64,000 bases of DNA from JALCLA01 sp965653565 (GTDB lineage Bacteria > Pseudomonadota > Gammaproteobacteria > Xanthomonadales > Xanthomonadaceae): the NCBI GenBank assembly GCA_965653565.1, contig CBFHAI010000003.1:103587-167586 (forward strand). Reading direction: 5' to 3'. The position numbers and the translations under genes were made by a program. Each line of letters starts with the position of its first letter. Positions within the stretch are counted from its first letter, which is position 1. The notes below the pieces were generated by a model. It made no database searches. It was given only the letters and a program-made list of their open reading frames with translations, and was not told the DNA's origin. Shown in pieces: positions 36,959 through 46,628 of this stretch.

Positions 36959-38799
36959 CGGGCTCTCTCCTCGAGCGGCAAATCGAAAGTGAAAACCGCA
37001 CCGCTGCCGGGATCGCCCTCGGCATCGATGCGTCCGCCATGGCGCAGCACGATGCGTTGCGCGATCGCCAACCCGACGCCGGTGCCTTCGAATTCATCCT
37101 GCGCATGCAGACGCTGGAACACGCCGAACAGCTTGTCGCGGTATTTCATGTCGAAGCCCACGCCGTTGTCGCGCACCACGAAACGCGCCAGGCCCTCGCG
37201 CGTTTCGCCGGTGACGCGGATCAAGGCCGCGTCGCTGCGCGGCGCGCTGTACTTCACCGCGTTCGACAGCAGATTGGTCCACACCTGTTTGAGCAGCGCC
37301 GGATCGCCCGGCACCTGCGGCAAGTCGCCGATTTCGATGCGCCCGGCGCTGGCCGGCACATCGCGCAGCGCATCCTCGGCCAGCGCGCGCATGTCGACCG
37401 GCTGGTGCTGCACGGGCTTGCGGCCCAGGCGCGAGAGCGCCAGCAGATCGTCGATCAGCGCGCCCATGCGGCGCGCACTCGAAGCGATGGTCTGCAGGTG
37501 GCGCTGGCTGTCCGGGTCGAGTCTGTCGGCGGCATCTTCGAGCAGGATGCGCGCATAACCGACAATGTGGCGCAACGGTGCGCGCAGATCGTGCGATACC
37601 GAATAGCTGAAGCTCTCCAGTTCGTGATTGGTGAGCGCGAGGTCCTCGGCCTGCTCGGTGAGTTCCTCGTTGAGCGCGCGGATCGCGCGTTCGGCGGCCT
37701 GCCGTTCGGTCAGATCCATCGCCACGCCGATGTAGCCGAGGCGTTCGCCATCGGCGGCGGTAACGGCGCCCACCGTCAGCTCGACCGGGAAGCGGCTGCC
37801 GTCCTTGCGCACGAAGGTCCATTCGGCGCGATCGAGCTGGCCGCGATCGGCTTTCGCGGTGAACACTGCGAAACCGGGCTCGACGTTTTCGCCGAGTTCG
37901 GCCGAAAGTCGTTGCGCATGCGCTTCGACCTCGGCGTGCACATGGAACAGCATCGGCGTCTGCTGGCCGATCACTTCCTGCCGGCGATAGCCGAGCGCCT
38001 CCTGCGCGGCGCGGTTGAACACGCGGATCACGCCGTCGGGCCGCACCCCGACCACCATCAGCCCGGCGCTGTCGAGCGTGGCATGCAGTTCGGCATTCAG
38101 CCGCCCGAGCGCGACACCGGCGGTTTCGATTTTCCGCATCTGGCGCAGCAAGGCGATGCCGGCGCCGAGCAACAGCACGAAGGCCAGCGTCGTGCCGTAG
38201 AACAGCACCTGGTCGCGCCGCCGCACGCTGGCTTCGGAGGCCGTCGAGTGCGCGGCGAGCAGACGATCCTCTTCGGCGCGCAATTGGCTCAACGGCTGGC
38301 GGAAGGCGTCGATGCTGTCGGCACCGAACGGATCGAAATCGGCGCGCGCGGCTTCGATGCCGCCCTGCGTGGCCAGGTTGGCCGCCATCTGCATGGCGCT
38401 GTTGCGCTCCTCGACCGCCTGCATGACTTGCGCCAGGCGGCGCCGCTGGCCGGGGTTGTCGACCAGCAACGCGCCGAGCGCGCCGGCTTCACGCACGGCG
38501 TCGGCATGGCTTTGCCGGCGGCGCTCGTCCAGCTTCGGGTCGCCGGTGATCAGGTAGGCGCGATGGCGCACTTCCATCAGCGTGGCGGCGTTCTCCAGTT
38601 CCAGCGTCTGGCCCAATACTTCGAGCGTGTGAGTTACCTGGGCCCGATCGGCGCTGGCGTTGAGAGTCGCGACATAGCCGTAGACAGCCATTCCCACCAG
38701 CAGGCCGAGCGCGACACCGAAGCCCAGCAGCACGGGGATCCATCGACGTCGGCGCAGCGCGCCCTGGCGGATTTGACTGAACTCGTGCTGCGTGGGCAT
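36955..38799 (-). CDS. CHASE3-PAS sensor histidine kinase
   Basis: Membrane sensor kinase of 614 aa. A transmembrane helix (about 20-45), a CHASE3-type helical sensor region (about 46-195), a second helix (about 199-219), a PAS domain (about 235-365), then HisKA with SYSVSHDLRAPLRHIVGY (His403) and an ATPase domain with QVWTNLLSNAVKYS, VVRDNGVGFDMKY and FEGTGVGLAIAQRIV. The HDLRAPLRHI form is that of phytochrome-like kinases, although no chromophore-binding domain is present. It heads the operon with a stand-alone receiver and an EAL-domain regulator. Confidence 0.9.
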   Translation of the reverse strand: MPTQHEFSQIRQGALRRRRWIPVLLGFGVALGLLVGMAVYGYVATLNASADRAQVTHTLEVLGQTLELENAATLMEVRHRAYLITGDPKLDERRRQSHADAVREAGALGALLVDNPGQRRRLAQVMQAVEERNSAMQMAANLATQGGIEAARADFDPFGADSIDAFRQPLSQLRAEEDRLLAAHSTASEASVRRRDQVLFYGTTLAFVLLLGAGIALLRQMRKIETAGVALGRLNAELHATLDSAGLMVVGVRPDGVIRVFNRAAQEALGYRRQEVIGQQTPMLFHVHAEVEAHAQRLSAELGENVEPGFAVFTAKADRGQLDRAEWTFVRKDGSRFPVELTVGAVTAADGERLGYIGVAMDLTERQAAERAIRALNEELTEQAEDLALTNHELESFSYSVSHDLRAPLRHIVGYARILLEDAADRLDPDSQRHLQTIASSARRMGALIDDLLALSRLGRKPVQHQPVDMRALAEDALRDVPASAGRIEIGDLPQVPGDPALLKQVWTNLLSNAVKYSAPRSDAALIRVTGETREGLARFVVRDNGVGFDMKYRDKLFGVFQRLHAQDEFEGTGVGLAIAQRIVLRHGGRIDAEGDPGSGAVFTFDLPLEERAR

Positions 38800-38939
38800 G
38801 TCCGGCGATTGTGGGTGGTGTCGGTACCGCGCTACGTCGACCTGGCTCTCGCTTTAGGCGATCCGACGAAAATGCATTACACACCTCCGGCGCGCAGTGC
38901 GGCAGGTGACAAATTCCTAGAAGCGGCCTCGACCATGGC

Positions 38940-41693
38940 TCAGCGGGAGCCGCCCGCCATACGTTCGACCAGCGCGGCGACGACACGGGTGCGGCGGTCG
39001 TCGGCGCCGAAGGTCGCGGTCATCGCCGGCAGCGCGGCGCGCAGCGGCGACAGTCCGCCGGCGTCGCCGTTGGCCGCGCGGCAGGCGCCGAGCAGGGCGA
39101 ACTGGTAGTGCGATCCGGGTTCGTCCGGCTTGCTGGCCGCGTCGGAAAGCGCGAGCGCGCGCCGCGCGGTGGCGCAGTCGTTGTCGTCATCGCCGAGTGC
39201 CAGGCGGGCACGGGTCAGATCGTTGAGCGTACCGAGCAGGATGGAGTTCTGCGGTCCGATCGAAACTTCGAAGGCCGCCAGCGCCCGCTCGAGCCACGGC
39301 AGCGCCGCCGGCGCATCGCCGCGTTCGAGCGCGATGCCGCCGACCGAACGCAGCGAGGCGGCGGTGGTGTGATGGTTTTCGCCGTAGCTCGCGAGCCGGA
39401 TGCGCAGCGCCTCGCGGGCGACCGGTTCGGCCTCGTCGAGGCGCCCGAGCGCGAGCAGCGCGTTGGCGTGGTTGTTGGCGGCGGTGGCGACGGCCGGATG
39501 GTCGGCGCCGTACTGGGCGCGGCGCGCGGCCAGCACGCGTTCGAACATGGCGTCGGCTTCCGCGACGCGGCGCTGATCGAACAGGACCGTCGCCAGATTA
39601 TTGAGGCTGCTGATCGTGGTGGGATGTTCGCTGCCGTAGATGCGTTCGTTGAGCGCCAGCTCTTCGCGCCGCAGCGATTCGGCTTCGTCGCGCGGGCCGG
39701 TGTTGGACACCACCATCGCGTGCGCGCCGAGGGCGCTGGCGAGGAACACCTCGTCGCGCGGCTCGCGCCGGCGCAGGGCATCGACCACCGCGGCGGTCAG
39801 CGGCCGCGCTTCCTCGGCGCGGTCGGCCAGCACCAGCAAGGCGGCGTAGCGCAACGTGGTTTCCTGCGTCTCGCGATGCTGCTCGCCGAGCCGCGCGATC
39901 TGCGTCGCGCGTGCCATCCGATACGCGGCTTCGGCCTCCACCAGCCGGTTCAGCGCCTGCTGCGCCATCGCGATGCGCAACTCGACGCGCGAGGCGAGCA
40001 GCTCGTCGGCCACGGACGCCGAAGCACGGAACGGCAGCAGCAGGTCGATGACTTCCTGGAAACGTCCCAGTTCGTGCAGCGCGCGCGCCTGCGCCAGATG
40101 CGATTCGAGATTCGCCGGCGCGTCGTGCGCGGCTTCCTGCAGCAGCGGCAAGGCGTCGCCGTAGAGGCCCAGGCCCAGATGCGCCTCGCCCATCGCGCGC
40201 AACAGCTCGGCCCGCACTTGCGGCTGCGAGGCCAGTTCGCCGCGGATGCGCTGGCTGCCGCGCGCCAGCAGTTCGCGCGCGGTCACGCGTTCGCCCTGCG
40301 TCTGGCCCGGGTCGGCGAGCGCGAACAAGCCCTGCATGAATTGCAGCGCGGCGCGCGCCTTGCTCGCTTCGGCCTGCGCCGCATCGCGCTGGCGCGACGC
40401 TTCGCGCGCCTGGAACACCGCAGCGCCCAGGCCCGCGACCAGCGACGCGAGCGCGATGCCGGCCAGCGCCATCGCCAGCGCGTGCCGCTGCGCGAAACGC
40501 AGCATGCGATAACGCCGGCTGCCGCGGCGCGCCGCCACCGGCCGCTGTTCGAGGCAGGCGCGTACGTCGTCGGCCATCAGGCGCACCGAGGCGTAACGCT
40601 CGGCCGGCGACTTGCGCAGCGCCTTCAGCACGATCGCATCGAGATCGCCGCGCAACAGCGCACGCAGCCGCGCCGGCGTGGTGCGGCGCAGTTGCGCGCG
40701 CGTTGCCGGCGCCGGCTCGGTGTCGTCGTTGACGCGCTTGGTGACGGCGGCGCTCGGCCGCCCGACGTCCTGATGCAGCACCGCGTATTCGATGCCGGCC
40801 GGGGCGCGCGTCTCGGTGCGATACGGCCGCGAACCGGTGAGCAGTTCGTACAGCAATACGCCCAGCGCGTAGACATCGACCGCCGTGGTGCTGGTTTCGC
40901 CGCGGATCTGCTCGGGCGCCGCGTACTCGGGCGTGAAGCGCCGTACCCGCGCCGCGGTGGCCTCGCTCGGCTGCTCGGTATCGATCAGCTTGGCGATGCC
41001 GAAATCGAGCAGTTTCACCGTGCCCTCGTCGGTCACCAGGATGTTCGACGGCTTCAGGTCGCGATGCACGACCAGGCGCGCATGGGCGTGCGCGACGGCT
41101 TCGCAGACGGTGAGGAACAGTTGCAGCCGCGCCTGCAGATCGAGCCGCTGCGCATCGCAATGTGCGCGCAGGTCGCGGCCTTCGACGTATTCGAGCGCCA
41201 GGAACGGTTCGCCGCCGGGCCCGGCGCCGCCGTCGAGCAGACGCGCGATACTCGGATGTTCCAGACCGGCCAGGATCTGCCGCTCGTAGCGCAGCCGGGT
41301 CAGCAGATCCTCGGTATCGAAACCGGGCCGCACCAGTTTCAGCGCCGCCCGCTGCGCGAAGCCGCCCTCGACCCGCTCGGCCAGATACACCGCCCCCATG
41401 CCGCCCTGGCCGAGCACCCGCTGCAGCCGCCAGGGCCCGAAGCGGCGCCCGACATGGACGGCAGCCAGCGCATCGGCATCGTCCGACGCCAGCGCGTCGA
41501 GCAGGTCGGGCACCCGATAGGCGAGATTGGTGGCACCGGTCGGCGAACACGCGTCGGCTTCCAGCAACGCCAGCGCCTCGGCCCGCACCTGCGCATCATC
41601 GCAGGCGTTCAGCAACGCATCGCGCGCCGCCGGCGGCAGCTCCAGGGCTTGCTCGAACAAACGTCGCGCGCGTTGCCAGCTCAGCGAATCCAT
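38940..41693 (-). CDS. Serine/threonine protein kinase with C-terminal TPR repeats
   Basis: Transmembrane Hanks-type kinase, 917 aa. Kinase domain (about 85-360) with GQGGMGAVYLAE, AALKLV, VHRDLKPSNILV, LLDFGIAK and TPEYAAPEQI; a hydrophobic span HALAMALAGIALASLVAGLGAAVF near 410-435; then about 480 residues of tetratricopeptide repeats such as LNNLATVLFDQRRVAEADAMFERVLAARR. The repeats probably serve as a protein-interaction platform. ATG at 41693 is chosen; an upstream extension to 41765 is unlike the family. Divergent from an ECF sigma gene, the usual partner in this group. Confidence 0.9.
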   Translation of the reverse strand: MDSLSWQRARRLFEQALELPPAARDALLNACDDAQVRAEALALLEADACSPTGATNLAYRVPDLLDALASDDADALAAVHVGRRFGPWRLQRVLGQGGMGAVYLAERVEGGFAQRAALKLVRPGFDTEDLLTRLRYERQILAGLEHPSIARLLDGGAGPGGEPFLALEYVEGRDLRAHCDAQRLDLQARLQLFLTVCEAVAHAHARLVVHRDLKPSNILVTDEGTVKLLDFGIAKLIDTEQPSEATAARVRRFTPEYAAPEQIRGETSTTAVDVYALGVLLYELLTGSRPYRTETRAPAGIEYAVLHQDVGRPSAAVTKRVNDDTEPAPATRAQLRRTTPARLRALLRGDLDAIVLKALRKSPAERYASVRLMADDVRACLEQRPVAARRGSRRYRMLRFAQRHALAMALAGIALASLVAGLGAAVFQAREASRQRDAAQAEASKARAALQFMQGLFALADPGQTQGERVTARELLARGSQRIRGELASQPQVRAELLRAMGEAHLGLGLYGDALPLLQEAAHDAPANLESHLAQARALHELGRFQEVIDLLLPFRASASVADELLASRVELRIAMAQQALNRLVEAEAAYRMARATQIARLGEQHRETQETTLRYAALLVLADRAEEARPLTAAVVDALRRREPRDEVFLASALGAHAMVVSNTGPRDEAESLRREELALNERIYGSEHPTTISSLNNLATVLFDQRRVAEADAMFERVLAARRAQYGADHPAVATAANNHANALLALGRLDEAEPVAREALRIRLASYGENHHTTAASLRSVGGIALERGDAPAALPWLERALAAFEVSIGPQNSILLGTLNDLTRARLALGDDDNDCATARRALALSDAASKPDEPGSHYQFALLGACRAANGDAGGLSPLRAALPAMTATFGADDRRTRVVAALVERMAGGSR

Positions 41694-41767
41694 GGGCGGT
41701 CGAAGTCGATGGCGGACGCCGCCATCATATTCGCGCGGCCGGCCCGCGAGCGCATACACTGGCACCC

Positions 41768-42325
41768 ATGTCGACGTCGCCGCCGCCCGCCCCGACCGCC
41801 CCAGCCGAGACCGCGAGCGGTGTCGCCAGCGATCAGGTCTACGGCGAGCTGCTCAAGATCGCGCGGGCCGAGCTGGCGCGGCATCGGCGTGGCGCCACGC
41901 TCGATACGCGGGCCCTGGTGCACGAGGCTTATCTCAAGCTGTTCGGCGATGTGGCGCGCGTCTACGCCAACCGCAAGCATTTCTACGCCACCGCGGCGCA
42001 GGCGATGCGGCAGGTGGTGATCGACTACGCCCGCTCGCGCTTGGCCGAACGCCGCGGCGCCGGTGCCGAGCACATCGCACTCGAAGCGCTCGAAGGTCAG
42101 CCGCTGCCGGTCGATGCGCAGGCCGAGCAACTGGTGCAGATGGACGCCGCGCTGAGCCGGCTGGCGCAGCTCGATCCGCGCTTGGTGCAGGTGGTGGAGT
42201 TGCGCTTCTTCAGCGGCCTGGAAGTGGTGGAGATCGCCGAGTTGCTCGGCGTCTCCGAGGCTACGATCAAGCGCGATACGCGGGCTGCGCGGGCGTTCCT
42301 GCAGAAGGAACTGGCGGCGGGCTGA
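41768..42325 (+). CDS. ECF-type RNA polymerase sigma factor
   Basis: Alternative sigma factor of 185 aa, same kinase-associated ECF group as the one at 14.1-14.8 kb. Region 2: LVHEAYLKLFGD and AMRQVVIDYARSRLAERRG; region 4 helix-turn-helix: LEVVEIAELLGVSEATIKRDTRAARAFL. The ATG at 41768 follows a short non-coding gap from the divergent TPR kinase; the frame is open upstream but overlaps the kinase. Its activity is probably tied to that kinase (inference). Confidence 0.9.
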   Translation: MSTSPPPAPTAPAETASGVASDQVYGELLKIARAELARHRRGATLDTRALVHEAYLKLFGDVARVYANRKHFYATAAQAMRQVVIDYARSRLAERRGAGAEHIALEALEGQPLPVDAQAEQLVQMDAALSRLAQLDPRLVQVVELRFFSGLEVVEIAELLGVSEATIKRDTRAARAFLQKELAAG

Positions 42326-42446
42326 GCCCGTGGCAACCGTTGCCGCGAAGCCCGCGTCACGTCGCACCTGTTGCACGAAAAAATGGAACGCGATGATTGG
42401 GCATCATCTGTCGCGCCGATGCCGTCGCGACACTCTCTCAGTTTTT

Positions 42447-42474
42447 CGTCATGCCCGCGAAGGCGGGAATCCAG
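42447..42474. repeat. REP-like palindromic element
   Basis: CGTCATGCCCGCGAAGGCGGGAATCCAG, with CCCGC and GCGGG (42454-42458, 42463-42467) forming a short stem. Elements of this form are, as far as I know, dispersed extragenic repeats in Xanthomonadales and other proteobacteria. Only one copy is recognised in this window, between the sigma factor and M16 protease genes. Confidence 0.55.
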
Positions 42475-42505
42475 TGACTTCCGAACGGACCGTCGTCGCG
42501 ATCAC

Positions 42506-42538
42506 GGCACGCTGCCCGTCCGTCACGGGCAGCGTGCC
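42506..42538. repeat. Perfect 14-bp inverted repeat between convergent genes
   Basis: GGCACGCTGCCCGT (42506-42519), loop CCGTC, ACGGGCAGCGTGCC (42525-42538). It lies downstream of both the ECF sigma gene and the M16 protease gene. There is no T run after it in either direction, so it is not a standard terminator, though it may act as a bidirectional stop or protect 3' ends. Confidence 0.7.
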
Positions 42539-42549
42539 AAAACATGCCG

Positions 42550-45351
42550 TCAGTCGCCGGACTTCGTGTCGTCTTCGGGCTCACTCTTAGGTTCGCTCGC
42601 AGATCCGGCGGCTTTCGCCTTCGCAAAATCCCCGGCCGCAAACACCGACAACGGCTTCACGCCGAAATGCCGCTTGAAGGCGTCGTGCACCTGCGCCGGC
42701 GTCAGCACGGCGTATTTGGCATCGATATCGGCGGCGAACGCCATCGTGCGATCCAGATAAAGATTGTCGCGCAGCGCGGCCACCAGCGCGGCATCTTCGC
42801 CGCGATTGCGCTGGCGAGCCTTGAGCAGGCCGTCGACCGCGTCCTTCAACTCGTCCTGCTCGACACCCGCATCGAGCATGCGCTGCACTTCCTCGCGCAC
42901 CGCCGCTTCCACCTTGTCGATGTTCTCGGGCGCGGCGATCGCGTACATCAGCAGCATGCCGTCTTCGTCGAGCGGATCGGCCGCGAACTGCGAGCCCACC
43001 GAATAACTCAGGCCGTCCTTCTGCCGCACGCGATCGGCCAAGCGCGATTTGAGCGTGCCGCCGCCGAGCACGTAGCTGGCGGCCGACAGCGCCACGTAAT
43101 CGGCGTGGGTGTCGGACATCGGCAGATCGCTGCGCAGCAGGATCATCGCGTTCGCCTTGTCCGGCGTTTCGGTTGCGACATCGGCCGCGGGCTGGTCGGT
43201 GTACGGATCCGGCAGGCGCACGAACGGATGCTTCGTGGTCCAGCCGCCAAAGTGCTTCTCGGCCTGTGCCTTGAACGCAGTGGCATCGAAATCGCCGACC
43301 ACGGCGATCTCGCCGAAGCCCGCGCCGTAGAACGCTGCGTGGAAGTCGCGCACCTGCGCCAGCGTCAGCGCGCGCAGCGACGCCAGCGATTCCTCGAAGG
43401 TTTCCGCGTAGTACGGATGCCCTTTCGGCCAATGGCTGAAATGCCGCGACATCGCATTGCTGGCGATCGCCTGCGGTTCGGTCATCGAGCTTTCGACATC
43501 GGTGATCGATTGCGTGCGCAGCTGCTCGAACTCGTCTTCCGGGAAGCTCGGTTGCTTGAGCGCCGTCGCCAGCAGGTCGAACGCCGCGGGGAGATGCTCG
43601 CGCGTGGTGCTGAGCGAAAAACTCACCGACTGCGGACCGCCGCTGAAACCCAGTTGCGCCTTGAGTTCGTCGAGACGGCGCGCGATTTGCTCGCGTGTCA
43701 TGCCGCCGGCACCGCGCAGCAGCATCGGCGCGACGAAGCTTGCGGCCTCCGCGCGGCCTTCGAGTTCGCCGACGTTGGCGAAGCGCAGCGTTCCCTGCAG
43801 CACCACGGTATCGCCGCGATTTTCCTTCGCCAGCAGCGCAAGCTCGGTGCCGTTGGAAAGTTTGCTGTATTCGGTACGGTTGTCGATATTTTCCGGCGTC
43901 GGATCGAAAGCTTCGCCGGCGGCGATGGCCTCGCGTCCCTGGTAATCCTTCAATTGCCGCTCGGCCGGTTCGGCCTCGGGAATCTCGGCGCGATCCGGGT
44001 CGGCCGTCGGCAGGAATTGCCCGAAGGTGCGGTTCGACGGTTTCAGATAGGCGTCGGCCACACGTTCGACGTCGGCGAGCGTCACTTTTTCGATGCGATC
44101 GCGCTGCAGGAAGAACATGCGCCAGTCGCCCTGCGCGATCGATTCGGACAGCGCCATCGCGAGCCGGTTGGCATCGTTGACGGTGAGTTCGATGTTCTTG
44201 AGCAAGCGCGTGCGCGTGGCGACGAGTTCGTCTTCGGTGAAGGCTTCCTTGCGCGTTTCGACCAGATCGAGGAAACGCGTTTTCAGCGCGACGAGGTCGC
44301 CGCCCTTCGGCGCTTCGGCGACGAACATCAGGCTGCCCGGCTCGGCCAGCGCGTAGTCGATCGCACCGATGAAGGTTGCGAGCTTGCCTTCGACGAGCGC
44401 CTTGTGCAGCCGGCCGGTGGGCGTGTCGCCGAGCATGCCAGCCAGCACTTCGACGACGGCCGAATCCGGATGGATGCCGGCCGGCACGTGATACGCCGCG
44501 CCAACATAACTGGTTTCGCCGACGCGGCGCACGGTGATTTCACGTTCGCCGTCCTGCACCGGATCGCGTGTGTAGGTCGCCTGCATCGCGGCGGCCGGCC
44601 GCGCGACGCGGCCGAAGGTTTCGGCAATGCGCGCGAGCGTCGCCGTCGGATCGATGCGGCCGGCCACCAGCAGCACCGCGTTGTCGGGCCGATAGTGGTC
44701 GGCATAGAACTTCTGCAATCGTTCGATCGGCATGTTCTCGACATCGGCACGCGCGCCGATCGTCGAATTACCGTAGTTGTGCCACAGGTAGGCCGTCGCC
44801 GAAATGCGCGACATCAGCACGCGCACCGGGTTGTTCTCGCCGGCCTCCATTTCGTTGCGCACCACCGTCATCTCGCTATCGAGGTCGCTGCGGCGCACAT
44901 AGGAATTGCGCATGCGGTCGGCCTCGAGTTCGAGCAGCCAGGCCAGCGTTTCGTCGTCGGCGGTGAAGCTGGCGAAATAGTTGGTGCGGTCGACCCAGGT
45001 GCTGGCGTTGTAGCCGATGCCACGCTTCTTCATTTCGCCGGGGATGTCGGCGATGCTCGGCGTGCCCTTGAACAACAGGTGTTCGAGCAGGTGTGCCATG
45101 CCGGTTTCGCCGTAGTTCTCGTGGCGCGATCCGACCAGGTAAGTGATGTTCACCGTCACCGTCGGCTTGGTGGCGTCGGGAAACAACAGCACGCGCAGCC
45201 CGTTCGGCAGCTTGTATTCGGTGATGCCTTCCACGCTGGTCACTTCGATCGGCTTGCTGGCCGGTGCGAGCGCCCCGGCCAGCAGCGGCGACGACAGCAA
45301 CGCGGCCATCGCTGCCGCGCGCAGGGCCGTGCTCCAGGAAATTTTCGACAT
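42550..45351 (-). CDS. M16-family zinc metalloprotease (insulinase/pitrilysin type)
   Basis: Exported protease of 933 aa with two repeated M16 halves. A signal peptide (ALRAAAMAALLSSPLLAGALA) is followed by the inverted zinc motif HLLEH in MAHLLEHLLFKGTPS, with the distal Glu in the helix ending LELEADRMRNS. The C-terminal half (from about 490) lacks the zinc motif, as usual, and forms the lid that closes the chamber. A strong AGGAGTG site supports ATG at 45351. Periplasmic degradation of small peptides is the likely role. Single-gene transcript, divergent from truC. Confidence 0.92.
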   Translation of the reverse strand: MSKISWSTALRAAAMAALLSSPLLAGALAPASKPIEVTSVEGITEYKLPNGLRVLLFPDATKPTVTVNITYLVGSRHENYGETGMAHLLEHLLFKGTPSIADIPGEMKKRGIGYNASTWVDRTNYFASFTADDETLAWLLELEADRMRNSYVRRSDLDSEMTVVRNEMEAGENNPVRVLMSRISATAYLWHNYGNSTIGARADVENMPIERLQKFYADHYRPDNAVLLVAGRIDPTATLARIAETFGRVARPAAAMQATYTRDPVQDGEREITVRRVGETSYVGAAYHVPAGIHPDSAVVEVLAGMLGDTPTGRLHKALVEGKLATFIGAIDYALAEPGSLMFVAEAPKGGDLVALKTRFLDLVETRKEAFTEDELVATRTRLLKNIELTVNDANRLAMALSESIAQGDWRMFFLQRDRIEKVTLADVERVADAYLKPSNRTFGQFLPTADPDRAEIPEAEPAERQLKDYQGREAIAAGEAFDPTPENIDNRTEYSKLSNGTELALLAKENRGDTVVLQGTLRFANVGELEGRAEAASFVAPMLLRGAGGMTREQIARRLDELKAQLGFSGGPQSVSFSLSTTREHLPAAFDLLATALKQPSFPEDEFEQLRTQSITDVESSMTEPQAIASNAMSRHFSHWPKGHPYYAETFEESLASLRALTLAQVRDFHAAFYGAGFGEIAVVGDFDATAFKAQAEKHFGGWTTKHPFVRLPDPYTDQPAADVATETPDKANAMILLRSDLPMSDTHADYVALSAASYVLGGGTLKSRLADRVRQKDGLSYSVGSQFAADPLDEDGMLLMYAIAAPENIDKVEAAVREEVQRMLDAGVEQDELKDAVDGLLKARQRNRGEDAALVAALRDNLYLDRTMAFAADIDAKYAVLTPAQVHDAFKRHFGVKPLSVFAAGDFAKAKAAGSASEPKSEPEDDTKSGD

Positions 45352-45437
45352 CGTTCACTCCTGTTCGATCAATTGGCAGGATGCGCGAAGCGCGCAGCCT
45401 TGCCAAGCGCGACCGGCGCGCGTGCGATCATCGGGCG

Positions 45438-46133
45438 ATGGATATTCTCTACCGCGACGACAGCCTCGCCGTCGTCGACAAACCGGCCGGCCTGATGGTG
45501 CATGAAAGTGCCCTGGCACGCGGTGAAACCGAGTTCGCGGCCGACCGTCTGCGCGAATCGTTCGGCTGCCGAATCCACTTGATCCACCGCCTCGATCGCG
45601 CCACCAGCGGTTGCCTGCTGATCGGGTTCGACCGCGATGTAGCCAGCGCACTGGGCAGGCAATTCATGTCACGCGAGGTGCGCAAGCGCTACCTCGCGTT
45701 ATGCCGGGGATGGCCGGAGGAAGCGTTCACGGTCGACTACGCGCTCGACGGCGGACCGGGGAAACCGGAGAAAAAGCCGGCGATCACGCATTTCCGGCGC
45801 CTGGCGACCGGCGAACTCGCCGAGCCCGCCGCGGGCTTCGAAACCTCGCGCTACGCCTTGCTCGAATGCGAGCCGGAAACCGGCCGCTTCCGGCAGATCC
45901 GCCGCCATCTCAAGCATCTGAGTCATCATCTGATCGGCGACACCAGCCACGGCGATGGCCGGCGCAACCAGGTCTTCCGGCGGCTCGGCATCCATCGCAT
46001 GCTGCTACACAGCTGGCAACTCGAATTCCGTCATCCGGTGAGCGGGGCGGCATTGCGGGTGCGGGCGCCGCTCGACGCCGAATATCGCCGTGCGATGGAT
46101 CTGTTCGGTTGGTCGCTCGATGCCGTCTCGTAG
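45438..46133 (+). CDS. truC: tRNA pseudouridine synthase, TruC-type
   Basis: RluA-family pseudouridine synthase, 231 aa, expected to modify position 65 in certain tRNAs. It starts MDILYRDDSLAVVDKPAGLMVH and has the catalytic HLIHRLDRATSG with the active Asp, RKRYLALCRG, and ETGRFRQIRRHLKHLSHHLIGD. Size and the RRHLKHLSHHLIGD block match TruC better than RluA/RluC/RluD, which have longer tails or S4 domains. It is followed by arfB, a second translation-related gene. Confidence 0.88.
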   Translation: MDILYRDDSLAVVDKPAGLMVHESALARGETEFAADRLRESFGCRIHLIHRLDRATSGCLLIGFDRDVASALGRQFMSREVRKRYLALCRGWPEEAFTVDYALDGGPGKPEKKPAITHFRRLATGELAEPAAGFETSRYALLECEPETGRFRQIRRHLKHLSHHLIGDTSHGDGRRNQVFRRLGIHRMLLHSWQLEFRHPVSGAALRVRAPLDAEYRRAMDLFGWSLDAVS

Positions 46134-46199
46134 CGCGGCGCAGCAAGCCGCGCCGGCGGCATCCGTTATGATGCGGGCCTTACGAAAACCGCTTGTCCG

Positions 46200-46628
46200 A
46201 TGCTGCAGATCGCTCCCAACCTGACGATTCCCGACGACGAACTGACCGAGCGTTTCGTGCGCTCGTCCGGGCCGGGCGGGCAGAACGTCAACAAACTTTC
46301 GACCGCGGTGGAACTGCGCTTCGACGCCGCCAGTTCGCCGTCGCTGCCGGAAGAAGTGCGCGCGCGGCTGCTGGCGCGACGCGATCGGCGCATCACCGAC
46401 GACGGCGTGATCGTGCTGTCGGCGCAACGGTTCCGCACCCAGGATCGCAATCGTGAAGACGCACGCACGCGGCTGACCGAACTGATCCGCACCGCGCTCG
46501 AACCGCCGAAGCCGCGCGTGGCGACACGGCCGACGCGCGCCTCGAAGGAACGCCGCCTCACCAGCAAGCGCGAACGCGCCAACGTCAAACGCACGCGCAC
46601 CGACCGCGGCTGGGAACGCGACGCGTGA
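46200..46628 (+). CDS. arfB: Alternative ribosome-rescue factor / peptidyl-tRNA hydrolase ArfB
   Basis: Releases peptides from ribosomes stalled on broken mRNAs, without a stop codon. It is 142 aa with the release-factor-like GGQ motif in RSSGPGGQNVNKLSTAVELRF and the strongly basic C-terminal tail (SKERRLTSKRERANVKRTRTDRG) that enters the empty mRNA channel. The length fits ArfB/YaeJ, not a full release factor. Its stop overlaps the GTG start of the acyltransferase gene. Confidence 0.93.
   Translation: MLQIAPNLTIPDDELTERFVRSSGPGGQNVNKLSTAVELRFDAASSPSLPEEVRARLLARRDRRITDDGVIVLSAQRFRTQDRNREDARTRLTELIRTALEPPKPRVATRPTRASKERRLTSKRERANVKRTRTDRGWERDA

Noticed and set aside
39108..42020. 970-residue open frame on the + strand
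   Set aside because: It is antisense to the TPR kinase; the composition is Arg/Ala/Gln-rich without domains, as expected from high-GC shadow frames. The kinase on the other strand has all its motifs.
42506..42538. Classical rho-independent terminator
   Set aside because: The stem is perfect, but no run of T follows on either strand.
42544..45495. 983-residue open frame on the + strand
   Set aside because: Antisense to the M16 protease, no recognisable motif and unlikely composition.
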